A stretch of DNA of 64,000 nt from Rhizobium sp. FKY42 (lineage in GTDB: Bacteria > Pseudomonadota > Alphaproteobacteria > Rhizobiales > Rhizobiaceae), in NCBI RefSeq assembly GCF_005222835.1, contig NZ_STGA01000004.1:124001-188000 (forward strand), read 5' to 3'. The position numbers were made by a program, and so were the translations under genes. This document shows positions 46,724-55,917 of this stretch, piece after piece. The notes below the pieces were generated by a model. The model saw only the letters and a list, made by a program, of their open reading frames with translations, was not told the origin of the DNA and searched no databases. Numbering within the stretch: the stretch's first letter is position 1; every line of letters starts with the position of its first letter.

Positions 46724-47779
46724 ATGGCGAATGATACCCTGGAAGATGTGAACGGGACTGAACTGGCGCCCCGGCACCACGGGTACAAACTTTCCAATCC
46801 GCTTCCCTTCATCTGGACCATGGTGATCTTCCTGATCATCATCGGCTTCATTGCCGCCATCCTATACCGGCAGGCGCATACGGCATTCATGACCAATCCG
46901 GGTCTGAACGGATTGATCCTTGGCGTGCTGGGCATCGGGATCATCCTGATCTTCAGCCAGGTCATCAGCCTCATTCCGGAGGTGCGCTGGTTCAATTCCT
47001 TCCGCGCCGCCGGTAGCGCCGACCGGGTTGGCAAGGAACCGCGGCTGCTGGCACCCATGCGGGCGCTGCTGGGGCGCAGCCGTCATGTGGCGCTCTCTGC
47101 GAATGTCTTGCGCTCGATCCTCGATTCCATTGGGACGCGACTTGATGAAACGCGAGACATTTCCCGCTATCTGATCGGCCTGCTGGTGTTTCTCGGTCTG
47201 CTTGGCACATTCTGGGGTCTTATTGGAACAATCGGCTCGATCAGCGAAGTGATCCAAGGGCTCGACCCGAATTCCGGCAATAACAATGATATTCTCACGG
47301 CGCTGAAAAGCGGCCTGACGGCGCCGCTCGCCGGCATGGGTACGGCCTTCTCATCCTCGCTGCTTGGTCTCTCCGGCTCGCTGATCCTCGGTTTTCTCGA
47401 TCTTCAGGCCGGGCGTGCTCAGAACCGCTTCTATACGGAGCTTGAAAACTGGCTGTCCTCAGTGACCGACGTGAATTCCGAAAACGCCGTTGCCGAATGG
47501 TCCGGCCAGCCTTCTTCAGACGAGTTGCGCCGCATGGTCGAACAGTTGCGCAAGCTGGTTGCGCTTCAGGCCAAGGGGCAGGTGTCTGGTGATGCGGGCG
47601 CGCAATCGGAACGCTCGATGGCAGCCATCAGCCAGCTTGCCGAAAGCATTCAGGGCCTCGTGAAAAACATGCGCAACGAGCAGCAGATGCTGCGCGACTG
47701 GATCGAAGCGCAGCAGGACGAGGCGAAGGCCATGCGCCGCGCGCTCGATCGCCTTTCCGACAAGATCGGGGAGAAATAA
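46724..47779 (+). CDS. MotA/TolQ/ExbB-family proton-channel subunit
   Basis: 351 aa from ATG 46724 (TGGAGG about 11 nt upstream). Membrane helices lie at about residues 28-47 and 61-84, and two more occur in the conserved MotA_ExbB region (VFLGLLGTFWGLIGTIGSIS and PLAGMGTAFSSSLLGLSGSL). A soluble helical C-terminus follows (about 250-351). It is unlike a flagellar MotA in context: no fli/flg genes are nearby. It pairs with the MotB/OmpA-like gene 3 nt downstream and is likely the channel-forming half of an ion-driven machine spanning to the cell wall. Confidence 0.9.
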   Translation: MANDTLEDVNGTELAPRHHGYKLSNPLPFIWTMVIFLIIIGFIAAILYRQAHTAFMTNPGLNGLILGVLGIGIILIFSQVISLIPEVRWFNSFRAAGSADRVGKEPRLLAPMRALLGRSRHVALSANVLRSILDSIGTRLDETRDISRYLIGLLVFLGLLGTFWGLIGTIGSISEVIQGLDPNSGNNNDILTALKSGLTAPLAGMGTAFSSSLLGLSGSLILGFLDLQAGRAQNRFYTELENWLSSVTDVNSENAVAEWSGQPSSDELRRMVEQLRKLVALQAKGQVSGDAGAQSERSMAAISQLAESIQGLVKNMRNEQQMLRDWIEAQQDEAKAMRRALDRLSDKIGEK

Positions 47780-47782
47780 GCC

Positions 47783-48814
47783 ATGGCGCTAGGTCGCAAC
47801 CGGCGCCGCGAGCGCGGGGTCGATTACTGGCCGGGCTTTGTCGATGCGCTTTCGACGCTGCTTCTCGCCATCATGTTTCTGCTCACGGTGTTCGTGCTGG
47901 CCCAGTTCATTCTTGGTCGGGAGATCACGGGTCGCGATGAGGTTCTCACGCGTCTGAACAGCCAGATTGCCGAACTGACGGAACTGCTTGCGTTGGAAAA
48001 AAGCGGCAAGCAGGATGCCGAGGATGTGCTGGCCAACCTTCAGGCTTCGCTTTCGGCCTCGGAAACGGAGCGATCGCGGCTTCAGGCGCTTCTTGATCGT
48101 GGTGCCGGTTCCAGCGATGCCGCCAATGTCCGGATCGGTACGCTGACCGAACAGCTCAATCAGGAGCAGCAGGCAAGTGCGCGCGCCATGAGCCAGGTGG
48201 AGCTGCTCAATCAGCAGATCGCCGCGTTGAGGGCGCAGATCGCCGCCGTTGAAGCGGCATTGCAGGCCTCCGAGGCGCGCGACCAGAATTCGCAGGCGAA
48301 GATTGCCGATCTTGGCCGGCGTCTGAACGTGGCGCTTGCCCAGCGCGTCCAGGAACTTAACCGCTACCGTTCCGACTTCTTCGGACGGCTGCGGGAGATC
48401 CTTTCCGACCGCCAGAACATCCGCATTGTCGGTGACCGTTTTGTGTTCCAGTCGGAAGTTTTGTTTCCGGTTGGAGGATCCGATCTCGATGACCGGGGCC
48501 GCGCCGAGATGGATAAGCTCGCCACCGCCCTTCTGGAACTGGCGCAGGAAATTCCAGCAGAAATAAACTGGGTGCTGCGCGTCGATGGCCATACGGACAA
48601 TGCGCCTTTGAGCGGCACCGGCCGCTATCGCGATAACTGGGAGCTTTCTTCTGCCCGTGCGACCTCTGTCGTCAAATATCTCATCTCGAAGGGCGTACCC
48701 GCCAACCGGCTGGTGGCAGCAGGCTTTGGTCAGTTCCAACCGATTGCCGAGGGCGAAACGCCGGAAGCACGGTCGCAGAACCGCCGTATCGAACTGAAGC
48801 TCACGGAAAGATAA
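47783..48814 (+). CDS. MotB/OmpA-like cell-wall-anchored protein
   Basis: 343 aa. One membrane helix (about residues 18-42: GFVDALSTLLLAIMFLLTVF) carries an Asp at 21, placed like the proton-binding Asp of MotB. A coiled coil of about 150 residues follows (repeated Leu/Gln/Ala, for example NQQIAALRAQIAAVEAAL). The C-terminus is an OmpA-type peptidoglycan-binding domain (about 215-343) with WVLRVDGHTDNAPLSG and the NRRIELKL end. With the preceding gene it forms a stator-like pair. Confidence 0.92.
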   Translation: MALGRNRRRERGVDYWPGFVDALSTLLLAIMFLLTVFVLAQFILGREITGRDEVLTRLNSQIAELTELLALEKSGKQDAEDVLANLQASLSASETERSRLQALLDRGAGSSDAANVRIGTLTEQLNQEQQASARAMSQVELLNQQIAALRAQIAAVEAALQASEARDQNSQAKIADLGRRLNVALAQRVQELNRYRSDFFGRLREILSDRQNIRIVGDRFVFQSEVLFPVGGSDLDDRGRAEMDKLATALLELAQEIPAEINWVLRVDGHTDNAPLSGTGRYRDNWELSSARATSVVKYLISKGVPANRLVAAGFGQFQPIAEGETPEARSQNRRIELKLTER

Positions 48815-48918
48815 TCCTAAATTAGGCGGAATGGAAATGTATTTGGCCCAAAGTCTGCCTCTTGCCCTGGATTGACGTTTGCGTAAAAGTAAATCGAAAT
48901 CCTGGGAGGGAGGTCATC

Positions 48919-50562
48919 TTGGAGTTTGATGTCATCGTCGTTGGCGGCGGTCTGGCGGGTCTTGTGGCGGCAACGGAAGCCACGGCAAGGGGCAGGCACG
49001 TTTGCCTGATTGATCAGGAGGGGCCACAAAATCTGGGTGGACAGGCTTTCTGGTCACTGGGTGGCCTGTTTTTCGTCGACAGCCCGGAACAGCGGCGGAT
49101 GCGTATTCGCGACAGTCTCGACCTTGCCCGACAGGACTGGCAGGGATCTGCGGCGTTCGACCGGCCGGAAGATCACTGGCCGCGTCAATGGGCAGAAGCC
49201 TATTTGCAATTTGCGGCAGGCGAAAAGCGGGCATGGCTGCACCAGATGGGTATGCGCTGGTTCCCAGTGGTGGGGTGGGCGGAACGCGGCGGCTCACACG
49301 CACATGGGCATGGAAATTCGGTTCCGCGCTTCCATGTAACCTGGGGAACAGGGCCGGGCGTCATCGAACCTTTCGTCAAGCGAGCTCAGGCCGATGCGGA
49401 AAAAGGCCTGCTGACATTCAAATTCCGCCATCAGGTCGATAACCTCGTCAGTCAAGCGGGGCACATCACCGGTGTGTCCGGCACTATTCTCGCGGATGAT
49501 CCGGTCTTGCGCGGGCAGAAGAGTTCGCGCGAGGCTTTGGGGTCCTTCCAATTCACTGCCGGTGCCGTCATCGTCGCATCGGGTGGCATCGGTGGGAACC
49601 ACGAGCTCGTCCGTCGCAACTGGCCCCGCGAGAGGCTGGGCGAGCCACCGCAGAGCATGGTCAGCGGTGTGCCTCACCATGTCGATGGCCGGATGATCGG
49701 GATCACGCAGGCAAGCGGCGGCGCAGTCATCAACCCGGACCGCATGTGGCATTACACAGAGGGCTTGCGGAACTGGGATCCGATCTGGCCCAACCACGGC
49801 ATACGCATTCTGCCGGGACCATCCTCCTTCTGGTGCGATGCGAATGGGGAGCGTCTGCCGGCGCCCGCAATGCCGGGATTCGATACACTCGGCACGCTGA
49901 AGATACTTCGTGAACGGGGATCGGATTATAGCTGGTTCATCCTGACCAAGGCGATCATCAAGAAGGAATTCGCCCTCTCGGGATCTGAGCAGAACCCGGA
50001 TCTGACGGGCAGGAACATCCGGCTTCTGCTCAAACGTCTTGGCAAGGAACCGCCTGCGCCCGTCCAAGCCTTCATGGACAAGGGCGAGGATTTCGTGGTG
50101 CGCAACTCGCTGGAAGAGCTTGTCGCGGGCATGAACAGGCTGACCGGTGAAAACAGGCTGGATCCTTCGCGCATTCGCCAGCAGATCGAGGCGCGCGACC
50201 GTGAAACTCTCAATAGCTTCTCCAAGGATGCGCAGGTCACTGCCATACGCGGCGCCCGAAACTATCTCGGCGACAAACTGATGCGCACGGCAAAGCCGCA
50301 CCGTTTGCTTGATCCGGCAGCAGGTCCGCTCATCGCGGTTCGTCTGCATATCCTGACGCGCAAGACACTTGGCGGTATCCACACCGATCTCAATGCACGC
50401 GTACTGGGAGCGAATGGCGAGGTTGTGCCGGGGCTCTATGCGGTGGGCGAGGCGGCCGGCTTTGGCGGCGGTGGTCTGCACGGTTACAATGCGCTGGAAG
50501 GAACATTCCTCGGCGGCTGTCTATTTTCGGGCCGCATCGCCGGACGACATGCGGCAGCCTGA
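48919..50562 (+). CDS. FAD-binding dehydrogenase, 3-ketosteroid-dehydrogenase-like
   Basis: 547 aa from TTG 48919, which has GGGAGG 5 nt upstream; the frame extends to 48862 without a signal. FAD motif FDVIVVGGGLAGLVAATEATARG at the N-terminus (first bases after the start), and the C-terminal FAD segment GLYAVGEAAGFGGGGLHGYNALEG. It belongs to the flavoprotein group of fumarate reductase and KsdD-like enzymes; substrate unknown. Downstream is a bidirectional terminator and then a tricarboxylate-receptor gene on the other strand. Confidence 0.88.
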   Translation: MEFDVIVVGGGLAGLVAATEATARGRHVCLIDQEGPQNLGGQAFWSLGGLFFVDSPEQRRMRIRDSLDLARQDWQGSAAFDRPEDHWPRQWAEAYLQFAAGEKRAWLHQMGMRWFPVVGWAERGGSHAHGHGNSVPRFHVTWGTGPGVIEPFVKRAQADAEKGLLTFKFRHQVDNLVSQAGHITGVSGTILADDPVLRGQKSSREALGSFQFTAGAVIVASGGIGGNHELVRRNWPRERLGEPPQSMVSGVPHHVDGRMIGITQASGGAVINPDRMWHYTEGLRNWDPIWPNHGIRILPGPSSFWCDANGERLPAPAMPGFDTLGTLKILRERGSDYSWFILTKAIIKKEFALSGSEQNPDLTGRNIRLLLKRLGKEPPAPVQAFMDKGEDFVVRNSLEELVAGMNRLTGENRLDPSRIRQQIEARDRETLNSFSKDAQVTAIRGARNYLGDKLMRTAKPHRLLDPAAGPLIAVRLHILTRKTLGGIHTDLNARVLGANGEVVPGLYAVGEAAGFGGGGLHGYNALEGTFLGGCLFSGRIAGRHAAA

Positions 50563-50567
50563 GCAGC

Positions 50568-50608
50568 AAAAAGGCCAGAGGGCAGGTTTGCTGCCTCTCT
50601 GGCCTTTT
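50568..50608. terminator. Bidirectional terminator
   Basis: AAAAGGCCAGAG plus GGCAG pairs with CTGCC and CTCTGGCCTTTT, one unpaired T, 5-nt loop. A/T-runs on both sides serve the converging FAD-dehydrogenase and TctC genes. Confidence 0.88.
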
Positions 50609-50626
50609 CGTCGGGCGTTGTTCAAC

Positions 50627-51598
50627 TCAGTCCATCGTCACATTGGCGCTCTTGACGATGGGTGCCCACTTCGCAAGCTCGGCCTTCACATGGTCGCCCA
50701 GTTGCTCGGGCGTGGAGGCAACGATGGAGGCGCTGAATTCCTTCATGCGATCAGCGACTGCCGGAGTGGCAAGCGCGGCCTTCGCGGCAGCGTTCAGGCG
50801 ATCTATCACGGGCTTGGGCGTACCCTTCGGAGCAAAGAGGGCGTTCCAGGTATAGGTCTCATAGCCCGGTATACCTGCCTCGGCCATGGTCGGAACATCC
50901 GGGAAGGATGGTGCACGCTGCGATGTGGTGACTGCGAGAGCGCGCAGCGTTCCAGCCTTGATGTGACCGGAGGAGGAGGGCAGGTTGTCGAACATGATCG
51001 GCACCTGGTTGCCGATGACATCGTTCAGGGCAGGACCGGCGCCCTTATAGGGCACATGCTGCATATTGACGCCCGCCATGCTGTTGAACAGCAGGCCCGA
51101 CAGATGCAGCGGCGTTCCATTGCCGGACGAGGCATAGCTGTACTTGTCCGGATTCGCTTTCAGAAGCGCCAGCAGCTCGCCAACAGTCTTGGCGGGAAGC
51201 TGCGGATTGACGACGAGCACGTTCGGAACGACCACCAGCAGCGAGACCGGGGCGAAGTCCTTTTCGGCATCGTAAGGCTTTGTCTTCAGCATCAGCGGGT
51301 TCAGCGCATGGGTGGCAACGGTTCCCATGAGAATGGTATAGCCATCCGGCTCGGCGCGCGAAACGTTGGCTGCACCAAGGCTTCCGCCAGCACCCGCTAC
51401 ATTCTGGATAATGACCTGCTGACCAAGATCGGCAGACATGCGCTCGGCGATAACGCGAGCAACCACATCCGTTGAGCCCCCCGCTGCGAAGGGCACGACG
51501 AGCGTGATAGTGCGTTCCGGATACTGTGCGCTGGCGCTGCTTGCGGCAAACAGACCCGTCATCAGGCCAGCGGCCAGAATGGATTTGAGAAACTTCAT
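50627..51598 (-). CDS. Tripartite tricarboxylate transporter receptor (TctC/Bug family)
   Basis: 323-aa periplasmic binding protein; the signal peptide ends near FAASSASA-QYP. Family motifs are ITLVVPFAAGGSTDVVARVIA, VENVAGAGGSLGA-like VAGAGGSLGAANVSRAEPDG and APKGTPKPVIDRLNAA. It would deliver a carboxylate to a TctAB-type permease. No tctA or tctB is adjacent, as is common for Bug proteins. The ligand is unknown. Confidence 0.93.
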   Translation of the reverse strand: MKFLKSILAAGLMTGLFAASSASAQYPERTITLVVPFAAGGSTDVVARVIAERMSADLGQQVIIQNVAGAGGSLGAANVSRAEPDGYTILMGTVATHALNPLMLKTKPYDAEKDFAPVSLLVVVPNVLVVNPQLPAKTVGELLALLKANPDKYSYASSGNGTPLHLSGLLFNSMAGVNMQHVPYKGAGPALNDVIGNQVPIMFDNLPSSSGHIKAGTLRALAVTTSQRAPSFPDVPTMAEAGIPGYETYTWNALFAPKGTPKPVIDRLNAAAKAALATPAVADRMKEFSASIVASTPEQLGDHVKAELAKWAPIVKSANVTMD

Positions 51599-51805
51599 CC
51601 GATCATCCTCCCGTAATGCTCAAGCCAGCAGACCGTGCTCCTCCACGCCTGCCAGATGCGCGGAATTGTTGTCGCACGGATGCGCAACACAACGGGAATA
51701 CGACGATCTATTCGGAAGGCGCGCACCAGACAATCTGCGAATGGGTAATTTTCCACCCATGCACAGCATTTGCCGGGTGGATTTCCACCCACGATCTGGC
51801 CTTGC

Positions 51806-53590
51806 TTATTGCGCGGCGATGAAGCTCTGGCTGCCGGCCTCGAATTGCAGTTTGGCAAGGCTGGCATAGAGGCCGCCCTTCGCAACCAGTTGCTGGTGCG
51901 TTCCTTCCTCAACGATGCGTCCGTTCTCCATGACCAGAATGCGATCTGCCTTCAGCACGGTTGCCAGTCGGTGGGCAATCACAATGGTGGTCCGGTTCTG
52001 CATCAGGCCATCCAGCGCCTTCTGGACAAGCGTTTCGCTTTCGGCATCCAGAGCCGAGGTTGCTTCGTCCAGAAGCAGCACGGGCGCATCCTTGAGGATG
52101 GCGCGGGCAATGGCAATGCGCTGTCTCTGGCCGCCGGAAAGAGTAACGCCGCGTTCGCCGGCCATGGTGTCGTAGCCGTTTTCGAGGCGTGAGATGAACT
52201 CATCCGCCTGCGCCGCGATTGCGGCCTGTCGCACGGCCTCGCGGCTGGCATTAGGCTGACCAAAAGCAATGTTATCGTGGATAGAGGCGGCAAAGATGGT
52301 CACATCCTGCGGAACGATGGCAAGACGCGACCGAAGTTCCGCAAGCCTTGCCTCGCGCAGATCCACGCCGTCGAGGCGAATCGCGCCGGATGTGGGATCA
52401 TAAAAACGCATCAGCAAAGCAAGAAGCGTGCTCTTTCCAGCGCCCGATGGTCCTACGACGGCGACGGTTTCGCCCGCAGCGACCGTGAAGGACAGCTGTT
52501 CGATGGCCGCGGCATTGGTGCGCGTTGGATAGATGAAACCAACCTTGTCGAAGCTGACTTCGCCCTTTGCGGGGGAGGGCAGCGAGACCGGATGTTGCGG
52601 GTCGCGAATCGCAGGAACCTCGCTCAACAATTCGCTGAGGCGCTCCGCTGCGCCGCCAGCCTGCGAAAGTTCCCCCCAGACTTCGGAAAGCTGACCGAGT
52701 GAGCTTGCGGCAATGACCGAATAGAGAACGAACTGCCCGAGTGTTCCGGCGGTCATGGTGCCGTTCAGCACGCTTTGCGCGCCATACCACAACACGCCGA
52801 CAATGCTGCCAAAGACCATCAGGATCGCGAAGCCGGTCAGGAAGGCCCGTGACCGGATGGCAACGCGTGCGGCATCATAGGCCGCTTCAACCGTCGAGGT
52901 GTAGCGGGTGCTTGCGGCCTGTTCGGCACCGAAGGCGTGAACGGTCCGGTTGGCCGAAATAGTCTCGGATGCAAAGGCAGAGGTTGCGGCAAGCGTATCC
53001 TGTGCCGCGCGCGCTCTGCGGCGCACGGAGCGCCCGAAACCGACCAGCGGAAACACAATGAGCGGAATGGCCCCCAGAACCAGAAGCGAAAGCTTGGGGC
53101 TCGTCAGGATCATCATCGCCATCGCGCCAAGACAGAGAATGACATTGCGCAAGGCCTGCGAGGCGGCAGAACCAAAGGCAGACTTGATCTGGGTCGTGTC
53201 CGCCGTCAGGCGCGAGACGATTTCTCCGGATTGGTTGACATCGAAGAAGGAGGCCGAGAGCGCGGTGACCCGTTGGAAGACTTCCGTGCGAAGATCGGCA
53301 ACGACGCGCTCACCGATCGTGATGACATAATAGTAGCGCATGGCGCTCGACACCGCGAGAAGCACGGCCAGCGCCAGCAACATGGCAAAATAGCTGTTGA
53401 TGAAGCTGCCGTCTGCGGCAGCAAAACCATGATCCACCATGCGGCGCACGGCAAGCGGCAGCATCAGCGTCGTCGCTGCCGCAAGCGCCAGAAACACGCC
53501 TGCAGCCGCCACCATCTTCCTGTAGCGCATGACATAGGGCATAAGGCGCAGCAGAGGCTGAGGGGAGCGGCGCGTCTTCTCGGCTTTCAT
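51806..53590 (-). CDS. ABC exporter, fused membrane and ATPase domains (MsbA type)
   Basis: 594 aa. Six membrane helices lie in residues 20-310. The nucleotide-binding domain has Walker [13 protein letters not shown], the signature [13 protein letters not shown] and Walker [14 protein letters not shown] half-transporter that would act as a homodimer; the substrate (lipid, polysaccharide precursor or drug) cannot be told. The gene stands alone. Confidence 0.94.
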   Translation of the reverse strand: MKAEKTRRSPQPLLRLMPYVMRYRKMVAAAGVFLALAAATTLMLPLAVRRMVDHGFAAADGSFINSYFAMLLALAVLLAVSSAMRYYYVITIGERVVADLRTEVFQRVTALSASFFDVNQSGEIVSRLTADTTQIKSAFGSAASQALRNVILCLGAMAMMILTSPKLSLLVLGAIPLIVFPLVGFGRSVRRRARAAQDTLAATSAFASETISANRTVHAFGAEQAASTRYTSTVEAAYDAARVAIRSRAFLTGFAILMVFGSIVGVLWYGAQSVLNGTMTAGTLGQFVLYSVIAASSLGQLSEVWGELSQAGGAAERLSELLSEVPAIRDPQHPVSLPSPAKGEVSFDKVGFIYPTRTNAAAIEQLSFTVAAGETVAVVGPSGAGKSTLLALLMRFYDPTSGAIRLDGVDLREARLAELRSRLAIVPQDVTIFAASIHDNIAFGQPNASREAVRQAAIAAQADEFISRLENGYDTMAGERGVTLSGGQRQRIAIARAILKDAPVLLLDEATSALDAESETLVQKALDGLMQNRTTIVIAHRLATVLKADRILVMENGRIVEEGTHQQLVAKGGLYASLAKLQFEAGSQSFIAAQ

Positions 53591-53789
53591 CGGGCATTTC
53601 CGTCTGGCTTGGCCACAAAACAGGGCTGTTCAGCCCGTTTGCGGGTACTTGTGCTTTGGGAGACCTTCCTGTATAGGCTCCGCATCGAATTGGGAAGCCG
53701 TGGCCTTGACCGGTGCACGGCTTCATTTACGGAATAGGGTCGCTCGCTGCAATTGCGACATAAAGACCCCGCAAAGCAGGAACTGTGTC

Positions 53790-54011
53790 ATGAAGGCGAA
53801 CATCCATCCCGACTACCACAAGATCAAGGTTGTCATGACTGACGGCACCGAATACGAAACCTTCTCCACGTGGGGTTCGGAAGGTGCAGTGATGAACCTG
53901 GAAATCGACTCCAAGTCCCATCCGGCATGGACCGGCGGCAGCCAGCAGCTGATGGACCGCGGTGGCCGCGTTTCCAAGTTCAACAAGCGCTTCGGCGGCC
54001 TCGGCCTCTGA
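53790..54011 (+). CDS. rpmE: 50S ribosomal protein L31, zinc-free type
   Basis: 73 aa, starting [20 protein letters not shown]. It has the alphaproteobacterial L31 sequence and no cysteine, hence no zinc site. The ATG at 53790 has AGGA upstream; the earlier in-frame start at 53649 is not credible. Followed by a terminator. Confidence 0.95.
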   Translation: MKANIHPDYHKIKVVMTDGTEYETFSTWGSEGAVMNLEIDSKSHPAWTGGSQQLMDRGGRVSKFNKRFGGLGL

Positions 54012-54053
54012 TCTTGAGCCGGATCGTGCATCCGGTCATCTGACGATATCCTG

Positions 54054-54091
54054 CCGCCCGAGGCGAAAGCTTCCGGGCGGTTTTCTTTTTT
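54054..54091 (+). terminator. Intrinsic terminator after rpmE
   Basis: CCGCCCG (54054-54060) pairs with CGGGCGG (54074-54080) with extra pairing inside, followed by TTTTCTTTTTT. Confidence 0.92.
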
Positions 54092-54122
54092 GTCCGCAAG
54101 CCGGTTCACCGGTTTTCGCAAC

Positions 54123-55031
54123 ATGAAGAGAATGCTTATGTCTTTTGCTTTTTCGCGGTCGCTGACCTCACTCTTGGTCGCAGGCTCACTGCTTATTTCC
54201 ACCGCACCGGTTCATGCCGAAGGCAATCAGGCCAGCCTGGTCATTGATGTAAGGACCGGCCAGGTGCTGGAAGCGGATCGTTCGACGGAGCTGCATTATC
54301 CGGCTTCACTCACGAAGATGATGACGCTCTACATGACGTTCGAGGCGCTTCACTCCGGCAAGTTGAAATGGACGGACCGGATCAAGATCTCCGAGAATGC
54401 CAACAACAAGGAGCCGTACAAGTTTGCGATCGGCGCCGGAAACACGATCAGCGTGCGCGAGGCGGTGGAAGGCATGATCGTGATTTCCGCCAATGATGCC
54501 GCAACCGCCATGGGTGAATATTTCGGCGGCACCGAGGAAGGGTTTGGCAAGTTGATGACGGCAAAGGCGCGCCAGCTTGGCATGGCGAACACCGTCTTCA
54601 AGAATCCCGCAGGGCTTCCCGACCCAGAGCAGGTCACAACCGCCGCCGACATGGCGAAGCTTGGCATGGCGCTGATGCGCGACTTCCCTGAAGACTTCAA
54701 GATGTTCTCCGCGCGGTCCATACAGTTCCGTAGCATGAAGATCCGCGGCCATAACGGCGTGCTGAATAGCTATCCGGGCGCCAGCGGGATCAAGACAGGC
54801 TATACGGATGCATCTGGCTACAATCTGGTGACTTCGGTCTCGCGGGGAGGGCGCAGTCTCGTCGGCGTCGTGCTGGGCGGAAAGACGGCGCAGGAACGGG
54901 ATGAGACAATGAAGGCGCTTCTTGACCGCTTCCTGCCGGCTGATCCTGCGGCTGTCGCAAAGCGTCCCGGTGCGGATGTCGTTGCTCCGGCAAAAACGGC
55001 GACGGTAAAGGCAACCGTTGCCCAACCCTGA
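54123..55031 (+). CDS. D-alanyl-D-alanine carboxypeptidase (S11, DacA-like)
   Basis: Trims the terminal D-Ala of peptidoglycan stem peptides. About 302 aa from ATG 54123; ATG at 54132 or 54138 is also possible. The signal peptide ends near APVHA. The penicillin-binding motifs are SLTK (ASLTKMMTLY), SAN (VISANDAA) and KTG (GIKTGYTDASGYN). It is shorter than PBP5: the C-terminal beta domain and amphipathic anchor are missing, replaced by about 35 Ala/Lys/Thr residues. It may be a soluble periplasmic enzyme. Confidence 0.92.
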   Translation: MKRMLMSFAFSRSLTSLLVAGSLLISTAPVHAEGNQASLVIDVRTGQVLEADRSTELHYPASLTKMMTLYMTFEALHSGKLKWTDRIKISENANNKEPYKFAIGAGNTISVREAVEGMIVISANDAATAMGEYFGGTEEGFGKLMTAKARQLGMANTVFKNPAGLPDPEQVTTAADMAKLGMALMRDFPEDFKMFSARSIQFRSMKIRGHNGVLNSYPGASGIKTGYTDASGYNLVTSVSRGGRSLVGVVLGGKTAQERDETMKALLDRFLPADPAAVAKRPGADVVAPAKTATVKATVAQP

Positions 55032-55050
55032 CAAGATTGATCAGTTCAAA

Positions 55051-55086
55051 GAAAAAGCCGCGTCACCTTTCATAGGCATCGCGGCT
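55051..55086 (-). terminator. Intrinsic terminator of rcdA
   Basis: AGCCGCG (55056-55062) and CGCGGCT (55080-55086); on the minus strand TTTTTC follows. It lies 24 nt past the rcdA stop. Confidence 0.75.
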
Positions 55087-55109
55087 CCTTCATGTATTAA
55101 TGTTTGAGC

Positions 55110-55622
55110 TCAAGCGCCCTTGAACGCAGTCCGCAGAAGATCAAGCTGGGCGCGAACGCTGTTTTCGTTGTCCGGAACAATGGCTTCCTGCGGGCGGTAG
55201 ATTTCGCGATCGAGAAGCGCAACGCGGTTCTGCAGGCGCAGCGAACGCTCGACAAGATCACGGAAGGCTTCAGGAAGATCGCCCCAACCCGGAGCCATGC
55301 GATCGACGTTGAAACCGTCGAGGCGAACCTTGTTCTTCTCCGCAAGCACCTGATCATAGCTCATCTCGCCGTTGTTGACGGCGCGCTGCAACAGCAGCCA
55401 GGATGCCATCTGCATCAGACGCGTGGTGAGGCGCATGGATTCCGCTGCGTAGAGAACCGTTGCAACGCGCGGCAAGACCTTTGAGGCTGCACGGCCCGGG
55501 CCATCCAGATAGGCGGCGGTTTCTTCAACCAGAGACATGCCTTCGGTGTACAACGCCTTGAACTGCGACGAGCTAGCGGCGCGGCCTGCGAAACTGACGG
55601 TATTCAATACCTGTTCTGACAT
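55110..55622 (-). CDS. rcdA: RcdA-like protein (DUF1465), CtrA-degradation adaptor
   Basis: 170-aa helical protein of the DUF1465 family, whose Caulobacter member RcdA links CtrA and other clients to ClpXP during the cell cycle. Recognised from SSSQFKALYTEGMSLVEETA, YLDGPGR, SMRLTTRLMQMASWLLLQRA and the end RSLRLQNRVALLDREIYRP. The upstream region has an exact TTAA-N7-TTAA box (55742-55756), the consensus of the CtrA regulator itself; rcdA is CtrA-controlled in Caulobacter. This would be a feedback: CtrA activates the adaptor that removes it. Confidence 0.9.
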   Translation of the reverse strand: MSEQVLNTVSFAGRAASSSQFKALYTEGMSLVEETAAYLDGPGRAASKVLPRVATVLYAAESMRLTTRLMQMASWLLLQRAVNNGEMSYDQVLAEKNKVRLDGFNVDRMAPGWGDLPEAFRDLVERSLRLQNRVALLDREIYRPQEAIVPDNENSVRAQLDLLRTAFKGA

Positions 55623-55741
55623 CGAGATAATCCTGCTAACGCATCCACTTGATCAGGCAATGACGAAACCACTTAGAAGGTTCCGCTCTCGCTTTCTGCA
55701 ACAGAAGATGATCCCACTAGCGCAATTCCGCAAGGCGTTTC

Positions 55742-55756
55742 TTAAAGAAGGGTTAA
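55742..55756 (-). promoter_or_regulatory. CtrA-type box upstream of rcdA
   Basis: TTAAAGAAGGGTTAA is an exact TTAA-N7-TTAA. It lies 120 nt upstream of the rcdA ATG, and on the minus strand one half-site reads TTAACC. CtrA binds this pattern in Caulobacter and rhizobia. A chance match is possible, but the position beside rcdA and a second box nearby strengthen the case. Confidence 0.6.
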
Positions 55757-55782
55757 TTCCCACAGTTTACAAGCATTGGAAC

Positions 55783-55880
55783 AAAAAAAAGAGCCGCGGG
55801 AGCGGCTCTCAAGGTAAAACAGGGAGAATCAGACCAAATCGCCGATTGGAGAAACTGTCTGAGACCAGGAAACCCGGTCA
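55783..55880 (-). ncRNA. Candidate small RNA of about 95 nt with three hairpins
   Basis: On the minus strand, three stem-loops follow one another: GACCGGG-TTT-CCTGGTC (55879-55863), CAGAC...GTCTG (55861-55830, with an inner CCAAT/ATTTGG), and a perfect terminator stem AGAGCCGC/GCGGCTCT (55809-55790) with a T8 tail. The loops and linkers are CU-rich (TTTCC, TTTCTCC, TTCTCCC), as in many rhizobial trans-acting RNAs. There is no coding gene between DUF1192 and rcdA that would need this terminator. The TTAA-N7-TTAA box at 55903-55917 sits where a CtrA-controlled promoter for a start near 55880 would be. Size, shape and neighbourhood invite comparison with the rhizobial cell-cycle RNA EcpR1, but I cannot confirm identity. 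Confidence 0.6.
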
Positions 55881-55902
55881 AACACATCATTACTGAAAAT
55901 GC

Positions 55903-55917
55903 TTAATGGCTGATTAA
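55903..55917 (-). promoter_or_regulatory. CtrA-type box upstream of the candidate small RNA
   Basis: TTAATGGCTGATTAA is an exact TTAA-N7-TTAA, centred about 30 nt upstream of the inferred small-RNA start, the usual place for CtrA activation. Confidence 0.6.

Noticed and set aside
46724..48814. Possible Zorya-type anti-phage system
   Set aside because: Only the ZorA/ZorB-like plan is present; no ZorC/D/E helicase or nuclease genes lie near.
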